A stretch of 64,000 nucleotides of DNA from Moniliella sp. 'wahieum' (Eukaryota; Basidiomycota; Moniliellomycetes; Moniliellales; Moniliellaceae). The notes below the pieces were generated by a model. It saw only the letters and a list, made by a program, of their open reading frames with translations, did no database searches and was not told the DNA's origin. The position numbers and the translations under genes were made by a program. Positions 1-10,691 of this stretch are shown one piece after another. The stretch lies in NCBI GenBank assembly GCA_003971905.1, contig RSEE01000022.1:434001-498000 (forward strand), read 5' to 3'. Position 1 is the first letter of the stretch. Every line of letters starts with the position of its first letter.

Positions 1-486
1 GCAAGAGCCGACGAACCTCCCAGCATCCCAGTGGGACACTTGTCGGTACTCAAACCGTTCAGGAGTCATTCCGTGCCCATCACCCACGTCGGCATGCATG
101 GGCGCGCCAATGTGCAAATTGAAGCATTCAAAGCTATACCCAATCGAGCGGGCATAGTCCCGAAACCCAGCGTCGGACAAGACATAAGGGTCTGATCGCC
201 CTGACACGATCAGGTTAATGGGCTCCCTCATCCCATTCTCGACGAGAAGGAGCATGCTCCCTCCATAGATCGATGGGTCGGACCAGCCGCCCAAATTGTG
301 GAGCCCATTGTTGTACGATAATCGGGAAGGGTGATAACGATAAAAGGGGACCGGCACTTGTGGGTCAGTCGAGTTTGTTGCATCAGTGAAGTGTGTGGCA
401 AGCAGAGACATGGCAGGATAAGCCAGTGCGAGCGGCAGCCAGGCACAGAGAGACAGAAAGCAGCATATGGCCCAAGAGCACGACAT
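1..486 (-). CDS. Putative secreted protein of unknown function, 3' part missing
   Basis: The frame is open from an ATG at 486 to the left window edge (162 codons, no stop), so the C-terminus lies outside. The first ~25 residues are a signal peptide-like stretch (start MSCSWAICCFLSL, then a Leu/Ala-rich core ending near LALAYPA), so secretion is inferred. The rest reads like a conserved small fungal protein: a block ending NNGLHNLGGWSDPSIYGGS, then PINLIVSGRSDPYVLSDAGF, RDYARSIGYSFECFNLHIG, and an acidic Gly-rich DVGDGHGMTPE. I recall similar secreted fungal proteins without an assigned function, and I see no catalytic motif. The start is the first ATG giving a signal peptide. Upstream (487-1419) is non-coding. 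Confidence 0.6.
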   Translation of the reverse strand, partial: MSCSWAICCFLSLCAWLPLALAYPAMSLLATHFTDATNSTDPQVPVPFYRYHPSRLSYNNGLHNLGGWSDPSIYGGSMLLLVENGMREPINLIVSGRSDPYVLSDAGFRDYARSIGYSFECFNLHIGAPMHADVGDGHGMTPERFEYRQVSHWDAGRFVGSC

Positions 487-1419
487 GGGTATTGGGAGAG
501 GAGGTGGCCTGGCCATACGCGCGTCTGCTGGGTCTCTCTCTCTCAGTGCCCAGGTTGAGCTGAGGCAGCACAGAGTCGGTGCGGGCGCCAATGGCGAGGG
601 TGGTGGAGAAGGCACAGAAAACAAGCCGACGCCCATTCGGAGATGTGGGCGGTGGCACAGGCTACGAGACTGGACCCTGACCGCGAGCGCGCTAGCCCCT
701 CTCTTGTGCCGACTTGGGAGAACCAATACGCGCCGACTGCCGTAGTTCGCCTTCGCCGCCCGGGTGCTCAATCCCACACTGCGCAGGCACAGCGGCAGTG
801 CACCTCACCACCTTCTCCCTCCGTGGCGCAACCCCCGGCGCCCACCCAATTTGCCCCACAACCAGCCATCGGCGCAGCAGGGGAGGCACAACAGCCAGCA
901 TTGACCTAATATACCTACTTCTATGAGCCACAGCAATTCCACGTCTTTGGTCCCACTACCCCCATTACGATTCCTGCCACCACCATCCTCTGAATCCTTG
1001 CCACTGTATAGTCAGCCAATGGCCTGCTAGTCCGATCTACCCCCTTTCCAATATGCCAAGAAAAAGATACCGTATACGAGAGGAAAGGCCGGTTGCCCGT
1101 GTTTTTTAAGTGTTTTAACAAGCGCAATTCAACGGGATCGGCGCGAAACAAAAAGAGCTGATAGATCCACAGACCTCGGCAGTCTCACCACAACAGCAAA
1201 AAGTAGGAGGCTCATCAGGCGAAAACGAGAGAAAGGCTTTGCTACTGGGTGTATGTGTATATGGTCGCTCCGTAGCATCTTGAGCAAGATTGCTAGGGAA
1301 GGGGAAAAAGAGTGAGAGTGGGGAACCATTTCAACCCACCAAGAAGCTCCGTTTAAAGAGCACAGTCCGTTCTCCGCACTTGTGGCAGAAAAGGATGGTA
1401 TATAGAGCTCAGGCTTCAA
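487..1419. other. Intergenic, promoter of the secreted-protein gene
   Basis: Lies between the start of the secreted-protein gene and the stop of the aldehyde dehydrogenase gene, both on the minus strand. Open frames here are short and overlap without conserved patches. No tRNA or repeat was seen. Confidence 0.5.
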
Positions 1420-2933
1420 TCATTTCGTGGCAAGAGCCGCATGTGGGTTCTCAGGGCGGCGAAAGTTCACCGACTTGCGCACCAGGAGGGAGTAGACACG
1501 AAGATCCTTTGCTGTAACGGGTGGGTAACGCATGCTCATCACGGCCTCCACCACCCTACCCGCACTCCAGTGTGAGGGGCAAGCAGCACACTGCGCCGGT
1601 GGGAGAAGAGATCAAACCCAGCTTTGCCATGGTACGACCCATACCCCGAAGGGCCTGTCCCTCCAAATGGCAGCTCGCTGATGGCGAATTGGATCAGCAC
1701 GTCCCCCACAACTGCTGTTCCCGAGCGAGTGGTAGACAAGATTTGGTTGGCGATTTTCTTGTTGCCGAACACATAGAGTGTCAATGGCTGATCACGCGCA
1801 TTGATAAAATCGATGCCAGCCTGCACATTGGGCACTGAAACGACAGGCAATATAGGGCCAAAGAGTTCTGCTTGCATCAGTTCATCATCCTCAGTGACAT
1901 CAGTCACGACTGTGGGCTCAATGAACTTGGCCTCCACATCCGTTTCCCCACCAATAACGACTGTGCCCTTCGTTTGGGACAACACCTTGGCCAAGCGGCT
2001 GGCATGGTTCGTGTTGATGATGTTGCTGTAATGGCTGGTCTTCTTGGCCCCTCCCTCGTCGGGCCAGAACTCCTTGTAGACTTGTTGAAATGCCTGGACG
2101 AGCTTGGGCACAGTCTCGGGAGTGGTCAATACATAATCGGGAGCGATGCACGTCTGACCCGCATTCGCCGTCTTGCCCCAAAAGATGCGGCGCGCAGCAA
2201 TGGTCAGGTCAGTGCTCGGGTCGACCCAGACGGGCGACTTTCCACCCAACTCGAGCGTCACAGGGCACAGCCACTTGGCTGCTTTTCCTGAATGATGCGC
2301 CCCACGGTGCCTGATCCAGTATAAAGAATATGCTCAAAACGTTGGTCGAGAACCACGGTTGTTTCTGGAATGCCACCATTGATCACAGCAAACGCGTCGG
2401 GGTCGAGATACTTTTCAAAGAGGATGGTCAGCTCACGCGCCGTGTTGGCTGCCACCTCACTCGGCTTGAGAACGACCGTGTTGCCCGCTGCGATCGCCTG
2501 GATGACCGGGTGATGGCCAGTGCCAAGGGGTAGTTCCATGCTGACAGGACTAGGACAGTACCCTTGGGATCCTTGCGGATCGTGGTGCCATGGGTGGCCC
2601 AGGCCATGCCAGCCCAGACACGCTCATCCGGGCCCACTTGTCGACATGATGGATCATATCTACAATCTCGTTCGCACAGCCGGCCAACTCCAAGAATTCA
2701 GTTTCGTTGCCTTGGCGACCGAGATCCTTGGCTACAGCCGCGTGGAGATCGGAGCGACGGTCCTTGAGGCCAAACCAGAGATTCTTGAGCTGGTTCTTGC
2801 GGTACTCGACATTGCGCGTCTTGTGAGTCAAGAAGGTCGTCCGCAACCGCGCAACAACGGCAGGAATCTGGTCGACGGGTGTGTAGACCAGGCCGGCATC
2901 GGCACGCGCTTGGTCAGCAGCGGAGGCAGTCAT
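1420..2933 (-). CDS. Class 3 (fatty) aldehyde dehydrogenase, frame interrupted four times
   Basis: NAD(P)-dependent oxidation of (fatty) aldehydes to acids, of the ALDH3/Hfd1 type. From the N-terminus: LKNLWFGLKDRRSDLHAAV, then the family blocks GTVLVLSAWNYPL and AGNTVVLKPSE (cofactor binding), VTLELGGKSPVWVD with the general-base Glu, GQTCIAPDYVL with the catalytic Cys, and ISELPFGGTGPSGYG near the end. Four single-base losses in C or G runs split the frame: near 2640 (before PDERVWAG), 2514 (before VIQAIAAGN), 2275 (before AKWLCPVTL) and 1547 (before VVEAVMSMRYPP). The span is 1514 nt, and adding four bases gives 1518, exactly 506 codons, the normal family length. I read it as an intact gene with assembly errors. 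ATG 2933 (MTASAADQ) is chosen because upstream Mets give an unconserved, low-complexity extension. No intron. Confidence 0.85.
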
Positions 2934-3919
2934 GGTGGGAGGGGGCGAGGGGCAGCGGAAATGTTGGCCCAAGCCACCAGCCCTTTTCAGATGGAGGCTG
3001 GGAATAATTGGATGTGGGGTGTAACAATGCGGGGCTGGGAGTAGGGGAGAAGGCTGGCATGAATGGCTGGCTGGCTTGCGTGTGTTTCTTTGGCGCATTT
3101 CAGGCGGGGTCGCAGAGACGACGGGCCAGACGCGCGTGAAGCGTGAAGCTTGAAGGGACACGCGGGTAGTAGGGCTTTAGTGCGGGCGCCCGACCCAAGC
3201 AACGCGCCCACGTCTCTTCTCTTTGCACCAGCGGGCTGGATGGCTGCGCCATGCTCCTCTGCGGTGCTCGTCACGCTCAAGCCTCGGCCCGCCTCGGCCG
3301 CCTGTCGGTTCGCCCGAGCCTCAGGGAGAGGGCGCGCGCAGAGGAATTTGCCAGCCACCCGTGCGCGCACCGCGGCGGAATGGGCTCGTGGCGGAAGACA
3401 TTATCTCTGCGTAGAGCTGAGCGAACGTTCAACGTTCAACGTTCAACGTTCAACCTGCTGAGCCACCGCCGAGACGAGACTTGTTGATGCTGATGTCATC
3501 GAGCTCATCGTGAGGTGGTGCTGGGGGCGGTGGATGGGTGATTTGATTAGGCCCTGAGTTCAACGTTCAGACGTTCAGTCCAGTGGCGATTGGATCTCAA
3601 TGTTCAATTTGAATGCTGAGGTGGTGCAGTTGATGACGTCAGACGGATGAAGCTGGTGCCAAATAGAATCTAGCAACCAGCAGCTGGGCCAAGTAGGTAG
3701 CTAGTCTGCCAATCTCGGCTCTGGGACACTGCCCCTGTGCGGCCCACGACCGACCTGCGCGTGGCGTCAGATGCGGCTGGTCGAGCGAGGGCAGTGGACC
3801 ACGCTGCGGCTGCTGCGCCGTCGGTTTGGCACACACCACTCGTACGCAGCCTTGGCACCAGCTTGGGCCTCTCCCCCCACCCCCACCACCGCCTTCTCCC
3901 TCCCCTCCCCAACTCCTCA
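2934..3919. promoter_or_regulatory. Divergent intergenic region, ALDH (-) / cofilin (+)
   Basis: About 1 kb separating two divergent starts. It carries a patch of AACGTTCA units at 3425-3452 and scattered related copies (3558-3575, 3598-3606). A C/T-rich stretch (3876-3918) lies directly before the cofilin ATG, as is common at fungal starts. No coding potential recognised. Confidence 0.5.
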
Positions 3920-4467
3920 ATGGTGCGTTGCTCTCCCTTCCCAGGGCTGGCCCTGCTCACCACTGCCCCCCCTTTTCCGTCTCTAGTCCTCCGGCGTCAA
4001 AGTCAACCCTGAGTGCCTGGACCAGTTCCAGACACTCAAGCTGGGCAAGAACCAAGTACATTATCTACAAGCTCTCGGACGACAACACCGAAATCGTCGT
4101 GGCCAAGACCTCCAACTCGCCCGACTACGACGAGTTCCTCGCCGAGCTTCCTCCCCAGGACTGCCGCTACGCCATCTACGACCTTGAATTTGAAAAGGAA
4201 GGCGAAGGGAAGCGCAACAAAATCTGCTTCTTTGCTTGGTCTCCTGACGAGTCCAAGATTAAGCAGAAGATGGTCTACGCTTCCTCCAAGGACGCCATCG
4301 CAAGTCCCTTGTCGGAATTTCCACCGAAATCAAGGCACCGACTTTTCCGAAGTGTCGTACGAGACGGGTATGTCCTCAGCCCCTTCCCTTTCCCTACCCT
4401 CCCGTCCCTACCCTGCTAACCGTTTCGTGGTATCGCAGTGCTCGACAAGGCTGCTCGCGGCTACTAA
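3920..4467 (+). CDS. COF1: Cofilin (ADF/cofilin), two introns
   Basis: Actin-severing and depolymerising factor of the cytoplasm. The first exon is only the ATG (3920-3922); intron 1 is 3923-3986 (GTGCGT...CTAG), and coding resumes [21 protein letters not shown]. Further ADF-H blocks are [48 protein letters not shown] (actin-binding helix), VYASSKDAI and [10 protein letters not shown]. Intron 2 is 4368-4438 (GTATGT, GCTAAC, CAG), and the gene ends VLDKAARGY at the TAA 4465-4467. Frame breaks occur after LKLGK (~4050), at the DAI/KSLVGI junction (~4302) and at TEI/QGTDFSE (~4331); the last two are one-base losses in C runs. With them restored the length is about 138 residues, as in other fungi. 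Having the start codon alone in exon 1 is a familiar arrangement for fungal cofilin genes. Confidence 0.92.
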
Positions 4468-4915
4468 GTGCCTTTTGTACATGCTTTACAGCTCATGTAT
4501 CTCATAGTGATGGCTGCCCACCCATAGGGCGAGCTTCCTGTGGCCACAACTCCATTCCACTTGCATGAACGTGTATGATTTGTAAGGTTACAGCATTGGC
4601 CTGAAGGATCCAGTTTGGTGTGTTGCGTTCCATTGACGGGAATTGCTCTGAGAGGTGGGGAGGTAACGGAATTGACGCCTGCGCTGGTATAACGGTGGCG
4701 GAAGCATTATCCATCCTGAGGTCTGAGGTGAATTGATCACAAGTGGCTCTCACTCCCCTCGTCATCGCGCGTCGTAAGCGATCACTCAAAGAAGCAAAGC
4801 AAACTGCGTAAGGAAGGACCAAGCCGCCAAGCGTCACTTATGTAGTCCTTCTAGGCCGATCAACCAAGTAGTGATGAAGGGATGGAAGAGAGGCCAATTA
4901 TGACGGAGGGAGAGG
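4468..4915. other. Short convergent intergenic region
   Basis: 3' flanks of cofilin (+) and the desaturase (-). No additional gene or repeat seen. Confidence 0.5.
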
Positions 4916-6731
4916 TTAAAGTGTACTACGTTGGTGACACGAAACACGGCGCATGGAAAGAAATGGCGGCTGATAATACAAGCGCATAGCATTGATGAGG
5001 TCATAGAGTGGTAGCGGGCAGGTAACGAGATGAAAACATGAAGGTAGTATGCTGGTCGGAACGGGCAGATAACGAGCTGAAGCCGGCTCACCATTTGCCG
5101 ACGCGGTTGCCATTTTTGGAGGCACAACATTGGCCTCGAGTTTGGCATGTTCCACCACCTCGTACGCCTGTCCAGGTACAATGTAGGCCAACGCCGTCTT
5201 GTTGGGCACCTTCTCCTTGCCGCCCTTGGCTGCTGCCACTGCCGCCTCGGCCTCAGCCACGGCCTGGCGTGTCGCCTGGGACATCCCATCAGCATCGGCG
5301 GCCTCGAGCGCCTTGCGCGCTTGAGCTTGGCAATCTTGTCCTTGGCCATCTCATACCCTCCATCAATCACACCCACCCGCATGGTGGCAAGAGGTTCTGT
5401 GCCGCGTTCGAGTGGTCGTAGATTCCGCCGCAGAAGGCAGTCGTGCATCCTTACCGATCTTGGCCCTCACCAAGGCCCGGCCACCAGGGTGGGTGTCCAT
5501 AAAGCCAGTCAGGTCGTGCACAATCCCACACACCACCGTCAAGTCGCGCGTCTTGCTCTCCTCGACAAATTCGTCCCACGTCACAATGGGAAGCGACCTG
5601 ATCTCTTTGGGGTACTGCAGCTTCTCCTGCTCTTGGTGCATCAAGACAAGTTGCATTTGCAGCCGACCCTTGCGGATCTCGTTCTCGGGGAAAAACTTGA
5701 GGTCGTAGGCCAAACCGACGTAGGAGAGAAGGAAGATGAGCCACTTGGTAGGGTCGTAGTGGTACCAGCGAATCCCGTTGCGCGTGTCGGCGGGAATTGA
5801 TGGTGGTAGTTGTGGTAACCCTCGCCTACGGTGACCAGGGCGGTGATCCAATTGTCACGGGGCGAGTGCTTGTTGTCATACGTCGCATCCCCAAGCCAGT
5901 GGCGAGCGAGTTGATGCAGAAGGTGGCATGGTGAACAATCACAAGACGAACCATCCCACTGTAGAAGAAGCCGCCGCGCCAGTCTCCCCATCCCAAGCCG
6001 GCCACCAGCGTGGGTACACCCAGCCCCATGAAGAGGATCAGGGGGACGTAATGCCTGTGCTGGAACTGCACCACCGGGTTCCGACGCAAATCCGACACAT
6101 CGGCACTGCCAATCGGACGACGCGGCTTGATCAGCATCCAGCCCATGTGAGCAAAGAAAACCCGCGGGCAGCCGAGTAGGGATCAAGGTCCGTGTCGGTG
6201 TAGCGGTGGTGAGCGCGGTGGCCCCGCGACCACCAATGGATGGATCCCTCCATCGCACTCGATCCAGCCAGCATAAGCACATACTCCAACGGCCGTTTGG
6301 CCGAGTAGGAACGGTGCGCCCAGAGACGATGGTAGCCCGCTGTGACACCAAGACCCGACCACAAATAGTAGATGAAGGCCAGATCGCAGTCTTGAGCTGC
6401 AACTGGGTGGTGCAGATACCGTACACGGCCAGGAGAGGTGTGACGGTCAAGATGGTAAACGAAATCCACTGCAGTTCTTGGAGGACGTTCTTCCACTCAA
6501 ACGGGGGAAGTGCAGGTGGCTTGTTGAGTGCTTGTTGAATGTAGTTATCCTCAATCTCTTGCCGGTGGACCTCATCTTGGGGAGCTGGGACCATGCCCTT
6601 GTTCCCTTGCTGGACCTTGGCCTCATAGGAAGACAGGGGCGAGAAGTCGGCCTCGTCAGCGGAGGTGGGAGGGGTAGTGACCCCGTGCCTTTGGCGCAGC
6701 TGGGGCGCGAAAGAAGCTTCCGAGGGGCCAT
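4916..6731 (-). CDS. OLE1: Acyl-CoA delta-9 desaturase with C-terminal cytochrome b5 domain
   Basis: ER-membrane stearoyl-CoA desaturase that makes oleate and palmitoleate. Order: N-terminal leader (ATG 6731), a hydrophobic segment ([19 protein letters not shown]), histidine box 1 HRLWAH, box 2 HRAHHR, a second hydrophobic pair, box 3 HNYHH, then a cytochrome b5 domain with the haem-binding HPGG motif and a second His in [10 protein letters not shown] charged Ala-rich tail ends at 4916; the last ~40 residues are not conserved, and a GTGAGC there could be a splice donor, so the C-terminus is uncertain. Eight single-base losses in short homopolymers interrupt the frame: near codon 3, before [36 protein letters not shown] and TMRVGV, and before ALEAADADG. 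Adding eight bases to 1816 nt gives 608 codons exactly, so the breaks look like assembly errors. The b5 fusion is typical of fungal Ole1. Confidence 0.9.
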
Positions 6732-9700
6732 GGGAGGAGGGAAAGTAGGAGATGGAGGATGAAAAGACCTAAAAGGAAGGGGCAATAACTGATGAGTGGC
6801 ATATATACTACACCGCGACCAATCTACCTCTTCATCGCATGATGTTGTGTACTTGAGGCCGGACATGCAGTGTCCCCGAGCTTCAAGCGTCACGCGTCAC
6901 TATTCAATCTTGACCGATCCCACACAGAACAGGTGCGTCGAGGCAGGGGCAGGGACAGACGGACGCCAAAGGGGGAGATGCGGTCTGCCATGGGAAGCTA
7001 AGGAAGACGGCAGGCACGGCGCGTATCCAGGCGGCGCTCCTAGTTACTACTAGGACCGTTTCGTTTGGGTGGGGAGAGCCCGGCAGGAGGTGCGCAGGTG
7101 TGCAGCACGGCTGAGCGCGGACATGGCACCACCCTAGCGTGTTTGCCGGGCGCGGAGGAGCTGAGCTGAGTGTACTGAGTCCCACGCACCGATGAGGCGG
7201 AGAGGGGCGGAGTTGTGAGGGCACGCTATGGGCTGGACGGCTGGGAGGCGCGAGAGGCTGCCAGGAAAGGAAGCGGCCGACGGCCGAGGCAGCACCAGGG
7301 ACCATGTCGGCCACCTTCTGCAGCCCGACCCTCCGAAGCCCGACCCGCCGAAGCCCGACCCTCCGAGGCCCCGAGTGAGCCCGACAGCCCGCCCGCCCAG
7401 AGGCCGAGCAACGGGGTCGTATATTGATAGGCTCCCCAGCTACGGGTGAGGTCACCGGCCACAGTTATGTTGCAGCGACACACTGCGCGCGCCAGCCGCA
7501 CTTCATTTCCACGATGCCAATTTCACCGCTCACTGATCACTGATCACCCCTCAAGATCGGTCCATTCTGCCGCATCGCTTCACCCCTGCGTTTCCACCTT
7601 GGCTCTTCTTGCCTGTGGCGCACCACAGAGGTCGGTTCCGTCCACCGACACGTGTAACATGTAACACTGGCCCAACCTCCGGCCGTCCATCTGCTGCCCA
7701 ATCCGAACACTGCGTTCGCTGTAAGTTTGGGTCCCTATACTAGGAGCCCAACCTTATAGCATTCTAGCAGCATTCTATTGTAGGCTGATATATTGATAGG
7801 GTACAGTCGCAGTATTGAGAGTACCATGGGAGTGGCACAGGGCACAAACCCGAAACATAAACCAGTAATATCTCCAAACTTTATCTACGAGGAGCTTGGA
7901 CCAGCACCTAGTAAACGCCTGTATAGATGTGTTGGCTAGCAGTGGTACAGATCAGAGCCCCCGTCGGGCTTCAGTGAAGTGACTCGTGACTGGCACGCGT
8001 GCACGCGTAACCCGCGCGACACTTGAGTGTGTTGGGCCAGTGCATTCCAGTCCCTCCATGGGCTTCCGCCTGGTCGGAACGTATCACACCCCACAGGCTA
8101 GCTCTTCTTTTGCTCCACATATCATCATCTCCACTGCCTATATATAACCAACACACCACAGCACTGTACTGAGCTAACATCGCTCCACGGAGGAGGGGTG
8201 CGGTCGCGCATCACGCCAGCGTTTGGGGGTTGGACGTTCTCCGTTCTCCCTAGCTCACCGGTCACCTCCGCCCGGTGTCCATGGGTGGCATGTGGCAATG
8301 CGTGGTATTGCGGGGAAGCACTTTATATATGGTACACACATTTCTTAACGCCACTATTTTTACATGAAAATATTTGAGGAATCGGGCTGGAAAACTTCCT
8401 CATTCAGGCATCTCTCCTGGATGCGAACGTGTGTGCCTAATATAATACCTGGACGATGTGTACAGACTCTGCATCCTCTATCTGTTGCATCTCGTATCCA
8501 TTTGCATGCATTTGTGATGTGAGAAAGAAACGACCCGCTAAAAGGACGATCGATGCTGATAGCAATATAACCTCTGTGACATGCGAAGAGGTGGGATGAT
8601 CGATGAAAGATATGAGATCCAAATACAGTGCCTACTTGTGACGTCCGAAGGAGAGGGACAATTCGGCAGCGTTGCAGCTCCATGGTCCTAGTTCCAGGTT
8701 CATAACGTTCATACTAGGATGATGCCTCCTCGAAATTGTGGTGATTCGTATGCGCCGCACACATGTCCGAGACGACCGTCGCCGATCGTCAAACCTTTTT
8801 AAGGCTGGTTTTCTTACTCTTCAACTTGAGAGACTGACCTCTGACACAGCCTTTCCACTTCTTCCACCGTGGAGTGTCCCACTTTATCCATCACACAGCC
8901 TTAGTTGCACTCTCGTCTTGTTAAATAATAACATTGGCAATATGGTGTGTGGTGTTCACACATTGTGGATGATGAGGTCCAACACCCACCAAATGACCCT
9001 CCTTTCTCCTCCAACGAGACGCTGCTGTGCTTTATGCTGGCACCAGAGGGTCCTGATCTCCTGGCGATTCCCTTGGTTCCTTAAGCGGGGTTGCCGCTAC
9101 CAAGCAGCACACGCAAGATGAACGGGTCCATTTAGGAGTAGCGTTTCTTTATCCCAGCCTTAAGGTCTGCCAATGATATGGATGCAATACAGAGAAGATG
9201 CCCTGTCCCAGCCTTAAGCTCTGTCAATGAAATGGACGAGAAGATGATGTCGATGATGAAGAGACACACCTCAAATTGTCACATCTCTAATGCCATCAAA
9301 CAAAAAATTCTTTATGTGCCCAAGCCAAGCTTTCTCATCTTCCCACAGTCTCTTCGACTAGCCCTCGTAGTCGTCATTTTGTTCCCCTGAATATGTGGTG
9401 GTACGCCGATCTCCCTCTAAGCTAGCTGGCGGTGCCTCTCCATCATATGCTGGTCCCCGTATTCGGCATAAGAGGCACGACGGATGGAGCCGCGGAGGGT
9501 TCCAGCCCCGAATCGACCGGGCATGTGCGCCTTATATGATTATATCATTACCCTCCATTATTCTCACAATGGTCGGTAATCGTTATAGGACCACAAAATG
9601 GGAGAGATGGCTTCGTTCTTCGACTATTGGTCGATCTCAACTGATCTCCCCCACATCAGGACCATCATCATTGTTGAGAGAAAAACCAAAGGTGCTCACC

Positions 9701-10691
9701 AGTTCATCGTGGTGGGAGTGTTGGAAGCTGTTGCATCGTGGCTGTTGTGAGGGGCACTGTCCTAGTTAGGGGCTTATTGTAAGCTTAGTCTGTCCCGCGC
9801 GTCCTATCCGTAGAGCCTCCACTTTGTTCCAGTTGTAGGCCGCTCTTCGTGTGTACGATATTAATACTGGACACCGCTGGCGCATTCCTCTGTTCTTCCC
9901 TACCACCCACACCTCTTCGCTCAACTCGTTACCTCGTTCTCGCTCATCTCATTCTGGTAACCCAGACCGCGCCGTCTGCCTGCCGTATAGTACTTCGCTA
10001 CAGATCCTCTCGCACACGTCTCTCTTTTCAAATGCTAACTCCCACGGATCACACAGGCTCTATATGCAGACCATAATGATGCTCGTATCTTCCGTTTGAA
10101 AAGCTGTATCCATCGCTTAGCTGACCTCCTTTCGTCCTGAGAAACAACATTGCCCCAATACATGTACTAGATTCACGGAAATCATCATCTCTGCATTATC
10201 TCGCGCCTTATTTCCTCTCCCTACTGTATCACGTCTCTCTCCTCTGTTCATTACAATGCCCTTGATATGTAACTTCTTCCCCGGCACCTATCACAAGTAT
10301 AGGGTCCAGGCAACCATTGGGAAGGGCGCCTGCTGACCAATGCGCCCGTCCGCCGGTGGGCATCCACTTCTATCCTGTCGAACTGGCCCGGGTATGCGCG
10401 AGAAGAGGCTGATGGAGTCTTGGGCAGTTGGAAGAAAATCTAAATACGCCAGCCACTGCGACGCAGTCCTGTCACAGCACAGGGCAAGTGTGGTGTGTGA
10501 TTGATTGAACCTGGGCAGGCCGCCCCTATCTCGTTGAGGCGGCAGGCCGAGCGCAGCACAGTGCCCCCATGCCGTGCCTGGGCCAGCGCTGCTGCTGGCT
10601 ACCTGGCCCGGGCCACTCCCACCGCTGCCACCCTCCTCCATCTCCTCCACCTCCGCTGTCGACGCACCCTGGCTCTTGGTGTCCATCCAGC
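6732..10691. other. Long intergenic region without a recognisable gene
   Basis: About 4 kb. All frames give short, compositionally odd peptides with no conserved motif. It includes the desaturase promoter, a small GC-rich tandem repeat (7316-7376), and two imperfect copies of a ~35-bp sequence at about 9153-9184 and 9202-9238 that recurs inverted at 19184-19216. Non-coding RNA genes cannot be excluded by eye. Confidence 0.45.
7316..7376. repeat. 15-bp GC-rich tandem repeat
   Basis: About four imperfect copies of a unit like AAGCCCGACCCGCCG (variants CTCCG, CCGAGG) in direct tandem. Non-coding context; short enough for slippage. Confidence 0.7.
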
